NCBI RefSeq assembly: GCF_030272615.1
Contig: NC_081409.1
Location: 210,413,190-210,477,189, forward strand
From: Cryptomeria japonica
Lineage: Eukaryota > Streptophyta > Pinopsida > Cupressales > Cupressaceae
Length of the DNA stretch: 64,000 nucleotides
Direction of reading: 5' to 3'
Below are positions 12,281-21,336 of the stretch, in pieces. The notes below the pieces were generated by a model that saw only the letters and a list, made by a program, of their open reading frames with translations, was not told the DNA's origin and made no database searches. The position numbers and the translations under genes were made by a program. Position 1 is the stretch's first letter. Every line of letters starts with the position of its first letter.

Positions 12281-12288
12281 TATATAAT
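12281..12288 (+). promoter_or_regulatory. TATA box of the ORF promoter in element B
   Basis: TATATAAT in GCGCTTATATAATGAAGG, 508 bp before the ORF start and just after the AT-rich block that follows the palindrome array. It is the likely core promoter of the spliced ORF mRNA. Confidence 0.55.
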
Positions 12289-12564
12289 GAAGGTACTTTC
12301 AAGCATTTCAAAACATCATTCAAACATCATTTCATATGCGATTTGGAGAAGACAAGGAGAAGGTGCAAAATTTCCATCAAGAGAAGTGCGAATTGTGTTG
12401 AAGAGGAGCGAATACTCTATCATCATGTTGAAGACCCCAAGGGTGGTGAAATTAACTAAGGAGGCGCCTTTGCTAGAGGAAGATCACGTTGATACTTCAA
12501 ACTTCGATTTTGCCTAGGCAAATTTCCTAATTTTGCATCTTTTTAGAGTTAGCTCTCAAGTGAG

Positions 12565-12780
12565 GTATGGCGAAGTTTCTTTTGTCTAAATTTTGAATAT
12601 TGGTCATCCTAGCCTCAATCTTGAAATTTTGAATTTTGAAATTTTGAATTTCCTGTAGCTCAATCGTATTTAGGAAATGATAACTCAAAGACTTATCATG
12701 AAGTTTCCTAAAATTAATCTTTAATCTTATCTATGTTTATACATTGCAAAATCTATTTCTTATTATGAAATGTTGTGTAG
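12565..12780 (+). other. Predicted 5'-UTR intron of the element B ORF
   Basis: Donor GAG/GTATGG and acceptor TTGTGTAG, 216 bp. The same signals bound a 204-bp intron at 7572-7775 in element A. The ORF start lies eight bases after the acceptor. Confidence 0.65.
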
Positions 12781-12788
12781 GTGTTACA

Positions 12789-15700
12789 ATGGCGACCCCG
12801 AAGGCAGGAGCATCCACCAGTCGTCCAGCTCTCATGAAGGAAGATCAAAAGAACGAAGAATTGGAGACCAAGATCGTGTCGAAGTGGAGCAACATTGGAG
12901 ATACCAACTTGGGAAACTTCAGTACGAAGAAGTTTCGAGAGGTCCCTTATATTGGCAAGCCATCACCTATCGGCAGGAGGATAATTGAAAGTGGCATCAT
13001 TAAGGCGGCCGGCTTCCCTCTAGCAGTTCAGTGCCATGAGTTAATGATCGAGTGTGCTCGCCATTATGATCCACAGTCCAGATCGATCGTGTCCAAGGAG
13101 GGAAACACTTTGGCTTACCTTTCAGAGGAAGCTATAAGTGAGGCTTTCCATCTTCCAGAGCACAGAGATATAGTCTACAAAAGCATAGAAGGAGCCAGGT
13201 CCATGTACGAGGATGATCCAGATGCTTGCCTAAGCATCATCAACAAGAATTGGTTACTTAAGAGTCGCCCTCGCCTGAGCAAGATTCCAAACACACCACA
13301 TAGGATCGACTTCCAGGAGGAGTACAGAGATTTGATAACACTGCTCAACCGAGTTACAGGAGCCCCTCAAGCCTTCTATTTTGAGAAGTGGATGTTCTAC
13401 TTCATCCAAGTGATAGTTCAGGGAAAAGGAACAATTCATTGGGCTAGAATGATTAGCCATTGCTTGGACGTACAGTTAAGGAGACTGAAGGCTACCAAGT
13501 CCTTCCACATGAGTTCATACGTCATATATGCCTTGATCAGGAGCTTTGAGTACGCAGGACTACCTCACAGAGGAGTGATTGGAAGAGGACCCGGCGAGGT
13601 CAGAGTTTGTGATTCCTATGTTCACTTGCATCATCCACCAGGAAGTAATTACAAGTTAGTCAATGATACCTTCACGATGAACATCACCAGGACGTTGCAA
13701 GGCGGGATTCACAATAGACTATCTCAGGATGCACAAGAGCTAGTAAAGAGGTACGGTGCTTGGTTTATCCAATTTCCGAAGTTTACTTATATTAGAGTTC
13801 ATGGTTGTCCTTCACCTCCATACATGTTGCCGAGATATCCGACAGACAGAATAGTGTTACTTGAGGTAACTAGACAGTTGGCAGCTTATGTGAAGGCATT
13901 CAGACACAGACATGGAAATGGAGTTCCTGTGCCTATCATATTAGGGAATTCAATTGAGGTATGTCCTAATGCTCTAGCCATGGATGATGCAGAGAAGGAG
14001 TTAGCTTTATATTCATTTTCATTCTTTGCCTTGAGAGAGAGCTTCGATCCATATGGGTATATAGAGGAGACAGTCGGTAAAAAATATAAGCATGAGTTTC
14101 AGATAGAAGACTTTGTGATGAATCTCTTAGATGATCTTGAAGTGAAAAGAAAGATGCATTCTAGATTGCCTTTAGATTTCATCAGGAAATGCAAGATTTA
14201 CAGAGTGGCCGACCAAGCTAAGGACAGTGGCAGACATCTCCAATCATCTTATGATCGAGAAAGCAAATCAGTGAGGCTAGATTGGAATGAACCCGAGGTT
14301 GTGGATCTAGATGCTTTGATGGCTCCAGTCTTGTCTTGTACTCGCAGATGGGTTGATGTGCAACATCAGAAGTTGAGAGATCAAGGCATATCTATGACTT
14401 TCACTTTGGAAGAAAGGCCAGCAGAAGGTGGGGCAAGTGTAAGTGAAGGTAATCCTAATCCCAGAAACGCAAGCGAAGGCAACCTTCGAAGTGTAAGTGA
14501 GGGCAATCTCCATCCAAGAGGCTCGAAGAGGAAAGAGAGACCTGAAAAAAGAGAATCTTCCAAGAAGAAGCAAGAGGCCAAACGAGATCGTTCATCCGGC
14601 ACATCTTCTCGACAAGAGAAGAGGATACTTGAAGTAGAGGACTCTATGGAATCAATGGTACAGAACGATAAACAGGAAGAAGGACAGGCACCTCGAAGGT
14701 CACCAGGTGGATCTCTCCAAGATAATGAGTTGCATGAAGATAAAGAAGATAACGAAGTAACATCTCCTCCCAGAGAAGAAGAAATATTGCCTAAGGAGAT
14801 ACAGGTTAAAGAAACAAGATCTGCCATCCCAGATTGGTTAAAGGAAAGACTAACAAGGGTGATTGTGATCGAAGACAAAGACAATGTGATTGATTTAGAG
14901 AGCCTTGTTGGGAATTCTCAGGAAGTGACAGAGAAGAGGAAGGCTACTAAGATGTCCAAGATGATCAGAGATGAGACCGGATCCAGAAAATTGCAGATAG
15001 CTACACCGGCCGTGGACAAGTATGAAGGTGAGATCCTTGCAGAAGAATATGATGTAGAGACATTTGAGCTTGGTCCACTTACAGCCGAGCAGACACTAGA
15101 TGAGGCCACCAATTCATTTGAAGCATTGAAAGACAAGCTTAGGGAAGAAATGGAGAAAAATAGAAAGCTTGAGAGAGAGGTCGGTGCATGGAGAACATAT
15201 TTCAGCCATCTCAATCAGCCTTTGGGACGTCAGGATCCGGCAGTATCACCTATGCAGGCACTTCCCCTTCAATCAATTGGTGAGGCAGAGAGAGTCAGGA
15301 GTTTGGTTCAGCTTATGAGCTCTTGGATTGACAAATCTCATACAGTTGCTATGGAGTTTGCAACAAGGATGATGCAGACCATTCACCGAGCTATCCAGGT
15401 TCTTGAGATCATCCACAACTTGATGATAACGATAGCTGCCTTTGCTCATACTAAAGATGTTATCATTCCTGTACTGCAAGTTATCAGACAAACATCAAGG
15501 AAGGTCCTGGTGCAGGAAAAGATAATGGATGGAGCACCTCATAGTTTACTTCAGTGGTCAACCTTACTCCAGATGAAGGAAGTTCTCTTCGAGGACATCA
15601 GTACTAGATGCAGTCATGTTGAGGAGGTTATCCACCCGATCCAGGACAGAGTGTTTGAGGTACTACGTACTATTCTTGGCAGGAGGATCGAAATTGAGAC

Positions 15701-16013
15701 GGATGTGGATTTGCAGGAATTGGAAGAAAGGGTCAAAGTCATCTTTTGTAAAGATGCGAATGTCATCACAGATGAGCAATGGGACCAGATGTTTGCTACC
15801 ATGCTCCTGATTGAGAAGACTAAAGAACTTGAACCTGAATGGGACGCTGCTCTTCTCAGGGCATTTGATCAGGTCATCCACTTGGAAGAAAGAATGAGGA
15901 ATCTTCCCGAGATTCCAATTGCTGAGATCGAAGGAATCATCTCCAGATTCATTGCATATGCTAAAAAGGAGCATTGGAAAGGGAATAAGATTCTAGATAA
16001 GAAGTTGTTATAG
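12789..16013 (+). CDS. Intact 1,074-aa protein of unknown function encoded by element B
   Basis: The start is taken at 12789 (MATPKAGAST), because a predicted intron acceptor ends at 12780 and A conserves MATPK; an upstream ATG at 12744 would lie in the intron. Residues about 1-540 look globular, with a stretch EKWMFYFIQVIVQGKGTIHW then LDVQLRR and SFHMSSYVIYALIRS. This loosely recalls the uncharacterised 'plant transposon protein' type domains found near plant LTR elements, but I cannot name the family. Residues about 551-574 hold three SEGN(L/P) repeats; 577-605 is a basic NLS-like stretch (GSKRKERPEKRESSKKKQ); an acidic region follows; about 768-802 is a likely coiled coil (KLREEMEKNRKLEREV). 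The C-terminal third is helical. There is no CCHC knuckle, DxG protease, YxDD or integrase motif, so it is not an ordinary gag-pol. No stop in 1,074 codons argues for youth or selection. A decayed, distant relative may lie in element D (17628-18695). Confidence 0.85.
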   Translation: MATPKAGASTSRPALMKEDQKNEELETKIVSKWSNIGDTNLGNFSTKKFREVPYIGKPSPIGRRIIESGIIKAAGFPLAVQCHELMIECARHYDPQSRSIVSKEGNTLAYLSEEAISEAFHLPEHRDIVYKSIEGARSMYEDDPDACLSIINKNWLLKSRPRLSKIPNTPHRIDFQEEYRDLITLLNRVTGAPQAFYFEKWMFYFIQVIVQGKGTIHWARMISHCLDVQLRRLKATKSFHMSSYVIYALIRSFEYAGLPHRGVIGRGPGEVRVCDSYVHLHHPPGSNYKLVNDTFTMNITRTLQGGIHNRLSQDAQELVKRYGAWFIQFPKFTYIRVHGCPSPPYMLPRYPTDRIVLLEVTRQLAAYVKAFRHRHGNGVPVPIILGNSIEVCPNALAMDDAEKELALYSFSFFALRESFDPYGYIEETVGKKYKHEFQIEDFVMNLLDDLEVKRKMHSRLPLDFIRKCKIYRVADQAKDSGRHLQSSYDRESKSVRLDWNEPEVVDLDALMAPVLSCTRRWVDVQHQKLRDQGISMTFTLEERPAEGGASVSEGNPNPRNASEGNLRSVSEGNLHPRGSKRKERPEKRESSKKKQEAKRDRSSGTSSRQEKRILEVEDSMESMVQNDKQEEGQAPRRSPGGSLQDNELHEDKEDNEVTSPPREEEILPKEIQVKETRSAIPDWLKERLTRVIVIEDKDNVIDLESLVGNSQEVTEKRKATKMSKMIRDETGSRKLQIATPAVDKYEGEILAEEYDVETFELGPLTAEQTLDEATNSFEALKDKLREEMEKNRKLEREVGAWRTYFSHLNQPLGRQDPAVSPMQALPLQSIGEAERVRSLVQLMSSWIDKSHTVAMEFATRMMQTIHRAIQVLEIIHNLMITIAAFAHTKDVIIPVLQVIRQTSRKVLVQEKIMDGAPHSLLQWSTLLQMKEVLFEDISTRCSHVEEVIHPIQDRVFEVLRTILGRRIEIETDVDLQELEERVKVIFCKDANVITDEQWDQMFATMLLIEKTKELEPEWDAALLRAFDQVIHLEERMRNLPEIPIAEIEGIISRFIAYAKKEHWKGNKILDKKLL

Positions 16014-16204
16014 ATGACATGGCACCTTAATTGGAATTGGTCTATGTCTCCTGGATTTTTGTGCCAAATTTAATATTTGGCTATGCATTTAATATTGTTC
16101 AGTAAAAAGGGGGCTATTTGTAATAAACCCTAATTACGGTTTAGGTGTCTAATCTTGGCCATTGATCTTCTTTCGATCTGGACCGTTCATTGTAATTGAG
16201 GATG

Positions 16205-16377
16205 CTATATATGCCCTCATTTCTTTCATTTTGTAACTAGAAAAACTAGAGATTAAGGAAAAATTAGAGAATTAGAGAGAGATTAGAGATTAGAAGCAAG
16301 TTACTTTGTAGCAAGATTGAGCTTTGAGGAAGGAATTTCAAACAATTGTTGTTCATGATGGCTTTGAGATCAATAAA
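16205..16377 (+). promoter_or_regulatory. Second TATA and poly(A) signal of element B (R-like region)
   Basis: TATATATG at 16205, 190 bp after the ORF stop, then AATAAA at 16372-16377, then about 680 bp to the element end. TATA followed by AATAAA within about 170 bp is the usual U3-R-U5 layout. The AATAAA could also terminate the ORF mRNA. Confidence 0.55.
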
Positions 16378-17115
16378 ATATTGAAGTTATGGTGTTTTAT
16401 TGCAATTCTTGTGGTTATCTTCATGGTTGTTCACTTTCTTGAATCATTCTCAATCAAAGTAGTGTTTTAGTGTGAAGGACGAAGTGTTGGACTTGATCGT
16501 CGGTGAGATTCACTTTCCAAACCACTAGCTTCTTGCTGATTGTAGGAACGCCTTGCGTGGTCAACTGGAGAAACTTGAATCATTTAAACTTTCAATCGTT
16601 ATTTGTATCTTGGATATGTGCCTTTGTGGTAGTGTCCTTGATCTTTGATGAATTGAAAAATCATTTGTTACCTTAGAAGATCGCATCAATTTCAATTGAG
16701 TTGTTATTTTATGGCAATATTGAAGTTGGTAGAATCTTGCCAAGTCTTGTCCACATTGAGTCATTCTTAGGGTTAGATTAGACTAGATCTCTTGCAAGCC
16801 CTACTCTTTTGATATTTTTTGAGAACTTGTTAGTATAGGAAATTCTACTTCGGAAACGTAAGGCCCCTCGATGACACAGCAATCACAACGACCACTGTTG
16901 CTTATCCACACGTAGAGACCCTACTTAAAAGAACATTGGAGTCACCCTAACTGATCCTTCTTGCGATATGTTCAGCAGTTAGAGACTTTATTCAAGAGAG
17001 GATAAGATGCCTTTGGGTATTTTATTCTGTGTATGATTGTGTACAAAATACACATCAACAGGTACCCTTGGGTATTTTATTCTGTGTTTGATAGTGTACA
17101 AAATACACGTCAACA

Positions 17116-17420
17116 CTACCTTCTAATGATTTTCAATGAATAAATAAATAACCCATATGCTTTTAACCAAAAAGCTTTGCAAAGGCATTCACATCACTAA
17201 CTACTATTTTTGGGGATTTTTCAAATTCTCAAATAAAAGTCACTACAAAACACCATTCGCAGATAATATTTCACAGTAACTGAAATTTCAAACCATCCAC
17301 CACTTCAATATAAATTCACCAACTGACATCAATTTCAAAGAATAGAAAAGCATTCACACACCATAATTCAAAGATTACGAACATATGAAAGCCACCAGTA
17401 GTTCTTCTATATTAAAATAG
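17116..17420 (-). repeat. Inverted-repeat arm (left, inner part)
   Basis: The reverse complement matches 19605-19920 (for example CATATGGGTTATTTATTTAT and TTTGAATTATGGTGTGTGAA). Together with 4838-4983 it forms one arm, separated by the insertion of element A. It lies in the 3' untranslated part of element D. Confidence 0.8.
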
Positions 17421-17627
17421 CAAATAACAACATGCATAAAAGTTTTTTTGCTCTTATGACAAAAACAAAGTTTGCCCAAAAGATCCTAACCAGAAACAAA
17501 GTCCAGATATTTAAAACATGAAAGATAACAGTTTCTTGAAGAAAACCATTATTTAAAAAAGTTTTTAGGCCTCCCAACCAATGATCAAGAAAAGTAATTA
17601 AAACATTGAACATGAAACCGCCACCAC

Positions 17628-18695
17628 CTATTGAGCTCCCGGTTCACCATCATCAACAATCTCAACCTCCTTCTCAACACGTGCCACTTCTTGAGCTTTG
17701 ATCCTTTGTCCGTATTCACGGTACCTGTTCATAGTTGGCTCCATATTCGGCTCCTCTGGTATAGTAGTGATCCACAACCTTGTTTTCCACTTTGCAATCA
17801 ACCCATCAGTAGCAGTTGTGTTCTTGTGCATCTCGTCCATCTCGGATTCAAAGGTAGAGGTGTGTATTTGTAGGCAAACCAATGTTTTAAAAGATTCCAA
17901 AGATATGCTTTGAGGGTCCCTGACATTCTTTAGATAATTGTCTTTGACTTGACACATCATTTCACTAAGTTCCAACATGTTCTCTTTGAAACTATCCATA
18001 AGGTCGACACCCAAAGCACAAAGGTTCTCCTTTATTTTCAACAGATCGCTCAAGTAATGCTTCAAAGCTTTGTCAATGTCATCAATATAGTCATGATAGA
18101 TCTTTTCCTTCCAATCCAATGCGTCACACCAAATAGGATTAACCTCTTTAGGATGTCCAACTATTTTCTCGGTGGTTAATATGGCGTGGCTCAACTACAT
18201 GAGCTTTGTTAACAGCTCCTTTCTTTTATTCTAAATATTTACATACAACATTCTGAACTTAGTAATATAACTGACGCCAACCCTATACATTTCATCAATC
18301 TAGTCAGTGATAACTTTGGCATATCCTAAGTTACCTTTGACTTTTCTCACAATGTCTGGATCAATTCCCTGAACCTGTGAACTTGAAGACTCTCCAGCGG
18401 TATGATTTATGAAGGATGAAATGAAATCCTTCAATGATTGCACTTGGGATTGGAGCTCAAGATTCTTCTTCTTCTATTCATGTGCTCTCCTAATCAATGC
18501 ATGGACTGAGAAGTCAGCATGATAGACATCCCCTTCCAAGGTACAACGTTCCATATCCACATGGCTGATTTTATAATCCTTCTCGGTTACATTATTTGCA
18601 TCTATACTCCCAACAGGATCAGCAATTTCTAAGATTAGGTGGGCCATACCCAGGACGTCATCGGGAATACGTAAGCTTGCTAAGTCGTTTAGAAA
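17628..18695 (-). pseudogene. Decayed ORF of element D
   Basis: One minus-strand frame runs from about 18695 to the stop at 17628, interrupted by only four stops (after RRAHE, VITD, YVNI and TKLM). The last 188 codons are open. It reads LASLRIPDDVLGMAHLILEI, then KKKNLELQSQVQSLKDFISS, then WKEKIYHDYIDDIDKALKHY, and ends EIVDDGEPGAQ. The layout (short acidic part, coiled coil, long helical C-terminus) resembles the C-terminal third of the element B protein, and it sits in the same place relative to a downstream TATA. I infer a distant relative, not proven by alignment. The 5' half of D is absent, cut off near 18720. Confidence 0.55.
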
Positions 18696-18901
18696 GATTG
18701 CTCTCTGCCTTCGCCAACTTCGACCTCATCGGTTGACACATCATAGGAACAAATCATGAGAAGATCTATAAAGTATTGTCATTACTAGCAATTAAGGACA
18801 TGCAAAGTTGGTGGCATGCGTTATAGCATCAGATATTATCATTTTTGCAGAGAACATTAAATATGATATTTTCAAGAGCGCCATAGTTTGCCTATGACAG
18901 G

Positions 18902-19350
18902 ATGGTTCTGCCTTATGACAGTGAGTTGCCATTTCATAACACAAATTTAAATTGGCTGGAGAAAGAACAAGAGGATATAGTTCAACAGTTGCGGTATTTT
19001 GCATGGAAAGCACGTACTGATTTCAGCAAATATAGGAAAGTTGTTGCTATTTTAAGGAAGATTACAGAACAAGCTGAAAACCACAAACAACGTTTGCAAG
19101 ACAAGCTAGCAGAACAATTCACATCAACAAAACGGTGCTCCAAGCTAGGAAAGGTCCCATGGTGCAACCAGATGTTGAGCCAGTGCAGGGACATATTCTT
19201 TTGAACCTGTCTGACTTTTTCCGAGCTACTGTTTTTGATTGGGAAGAATTTGAAGATATCCTGTTGACACTGATCGAAGAAGAAGAGAAGGCAGATGAGA
19301 TTGATAGACGGATTGCAAAGCAGAACACAACACCCGATGTTGGAGCCTGA
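18902..19350 (+). pseudogene. Decayed ORF of element E (unknown helical protein)
   Basis: Plus-strand frame from 18902 (LNWLEKEQEDIVQQLRYFAW, then KYRKVVAILRKITEQAENHK) shifts frame near 19130 and continues to the stop at 19350 (LSDFFRATVFDWEEFEDILL, then EEEEKADEIDRRIAKQ). Charged, helical, no recognised domain. It is followed by DNA homologous to the 3' region of element D in inverted orientation, so it is probably the C-terminal end of a related element ORF. The 5' part is missing. Confidence 0.5.
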
Positions 19351-19604
19351 GTTCAATGACTTCATAGCTTCTCCGTTGTGAATAGGTCATTTTAATGTTG
19401 CTCTATGATAATTCTATTTTGAAACAGTCGCTTTCAAGACCATTACTTTAGTAACCATTTCTTGAAACGGGAAAGACAAGATATGAAAGGGTTATAAATA
19501 AGTAGTTTAGGAAATTTTGAAGGGTCTTTTTGGCAAGGAAAAACTTTGATTTTGCTCTTACGAGCAAGACTTCTTTATCCATGTTTCTGTTTTCACTGTT
19601 TTGA

Positions 19605-20070
19605 TATAGAACTACTGATGGCCTTCATATATTCATAATCTTTGAATTATGGTGTGTGAATGTTTTCTATTCTTTGAAATGGATGTCAGTTGGTGAATTC
19701 ATATTGAGATGGTGGATGATTTGAACTTCCATTTACTACAAATATTGTCTATGAGTGATATTTTGTGGTAATGTAGCTATTTGAAATCTGAAAACCTAAA
19801 AAGTAGTTAATATTGTGAATGCCTTTGCAAGGCTTTCTAGTTAAAAGCTCTTTCCTTATTTGCTTTCTGGTTAAAATCATATGGGTTATTTATTTATTCA
19901 TTGAAAATCATTTGAAGGTAGTTGCCACCTTGTAAAATAAGTAGAGAACCAATCAGTAAACAATTTGTTAGGCTGGTTCAACTGTGGTTGCATTTGTCAT
20001 CTCTGTGGGTGTGAGAATATAGAGTTAGGTGACAAATCTGTTAACCAACACTAGATAAATAACTAGCTTT
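19605..20070 (+). repeat. Inverted-repeat arm (right), 3' region of element E
   Basis: Matches the reverse complement of 17116-17420 plus 4838-4983 in order and without the 12-kb insertion, which confirms the empty-site sequence at the CTACC target. E is therefore a useful outgroup for dating D. Confidence 0.78.
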
Positions 20071-21184
20071 TGGCTTTTATTGTAATATATTAAAATTTAG
20101 CCAAAAGTTGTTATTTTTACAATAAATTAATTCATTTTTTGCAATAAATCGTACTCCATCTCATATCCAACTGTCATCTCTTTGTTTATGTATGTTTCTT
20201 GTAGCATTTCTCTAGAATTAGTCACTATTTTCTAGAAATCTAGAAATGATATCCTTTCGAATACTTCTATCTTTGTATCACATCCTCTATTAGCAAGTGT
20301 TGGCCTATATCTTTGAATTCGTCCTCTAGAGAGCCATTTTTGTGAGTATGTGACTCTCAATCTTCTTTGGAAAGACATCATCTTCAAAGTTTTGATCTGT
20401 GTTTCCCACTTTGTCTTGGTAATCTTCTTGAAACTGCTTCCTTACTTTAACTACATCTTTAATCATTAAGAGCTTCTAGGGTTTAGCATTTTAAACATTC
20501 CTTTTACTCATTCACACACTCATCCTAAACAACTTTCATAGAAATCCCACCATCTAGTCTTCCAGTTACTTTGATCGAAACATGGTTGATAGCCCCTCTT
20601 ATGAACGCTAGATTCTACACAAATCTACTGGAAGATAAACCTATTGTTATGCAAACTTAGTATTTCATGTTGTTGTTGACTATTTTGGTCTTTGATCTGG
20701 AAATCAAGCCTTGAAGTCAAAGCCTTTGAGGAGTAATCTAATTTGGAAAGTTGAGATTTGGGACTGCACTTTGGATTTTGCACTTCATGGTTACATAAAC
20801 TCAATCCTTACCCTTCCATTAGACTTGGTTTTGGATTTAGAAAGGCTCTAAAACTCAGATTGTGGAAGATAACATGGAATCCGTGCTTTGAAATTCAGAC
20901 AATCTTGTGGAAACCAATTCCTAGGAACATGCCCTTGACAAAACTTGGCATTTGGACAACATTTGGAAATTGAATACTTGTTGTATGCCATGTTGCAAAC
21001 CCGTTCTTAGGAACTGTTTTGGGAATTTCTAGAATCCTTACCAAGTTTGAGGTTGCATTGACAGTTTGACTTTGTCGTCCTTCCCTAATGAAACTCGGAC
21101 CTAGAACTCATTCTTGGAATTTCGGATTGGAAAACTCAAAGCTGAGACTAGTTTTAGGATTCTCCAATCAGACTTTGGGAATTC
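20071..21184. other. Repeat-derived intronic DNA, no gene seen
   Basis: No ORF above about 70 codons with recognisable content. Rich in short dispersed motifs such as CTTGGAATT and TTTGGAC. Confidence 0.45.
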
Positions 21185-21336
21185 GGACCAAAACATGGAG
21201 CCATGAAACATTTTAGGATTAAGGAGCAAAACATGCAGCTAGGAAACATTTTGGGATTAAGGACCAAAACACGGAGCTAAGAAACATTCTAGGAATTCGG
21301 ACCAAAACATGGAGCTAGGAAACATTTTAGGATTAA
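21185..21336. repeat. 38-bp tandem repeat, four copies
   Basis: Units start at 21185, 21223, 21261 and 21299, each like GGACCAAAACATGGAGCTAG followed by GAAACATTTTAGGATTAA. The period is exactly 38 bp with a few substitutions per unit. Confidence 0.85.

Larger units (their letters stand above)
9243..17060 (+). mobile_element. Giant LTR-like element B, complete, nested in element A
   Basis: 7,818 bp from TGTTGTGACCATTTCACACA to ACACATCAACA, flanked by exact 5-bp duplications GGTAC (9238-9242, 17061-17065). It lies 50 bp before the end of element A. Order: start block, 15-copy palindrome array (9695-11943), AT-rich DNA, TATA (12281), leader with 216-bp intron (12565-12780), intact ORF (12789-16013), CCTAATTACGG, second TATA (16205), AATAAA (16372) and a U5-like tail. 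There are no internal terminal repeats and no gag, protease, integrase or reverse transcriptase. If it is a solo LTR it would be one of the longest known and carries a gene in U3. The alternative is an undescribed class of element mobilised by an integrase in trans. Confidence 0.8.
4984..17115 (+). mobile_element. Giant LTR-like element A (4984-9242 plus 17066-17115), split by element B
   Basis: Begins TATTGTGACCATTTCACACA (first G of TGTTG changed to A) and ends ACACGTCAACA. Exact 5-bp target duplications CTACC lie at 4979-4983 and 17116-17120, inside element D. Removing element B gives a 4,309-bp element. In order it holds: a conserved hairpin (5291-5358), the palindrome array (5401-6850), AT-rich DNA, a promoter-like region, a 5'-UTR intron (7572-7775), a short ORF remnant (7784-7903), CCTAATTAGGG plus TATA (8408-8415) and an 800-bp tail. 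There are no terminal direct repeats, PBS, gag or pol. TG...CA ends, 5-bp duplications and the TATA tail make a solo LTR of a giant-LTR retrotransposon the best reading. It looks like an internally deleted relative of B. Confidence 0.8.

Noticed and set aside
12744-12788. Upstream in-frame ATG for the element B protein
   Set aside because: It lies inside the predicted 5'-UTR intron; element A conserves the MATPK start right after the same acceptor.
14381-14884. 167-codon minus-strand ORF opposite the element B gene
   Set aside because: Ser/Leu-rich shadow of the coding strand with no motif.
17116-20070. Inverted arms taken as terminal inverted repeats of one large DNA transposon
   Set aside because: Each arm follows a different decayed ORF and reads outward as a 3' region; no flanking target duplication found. 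Two related elements in opposite orientation explain it better.
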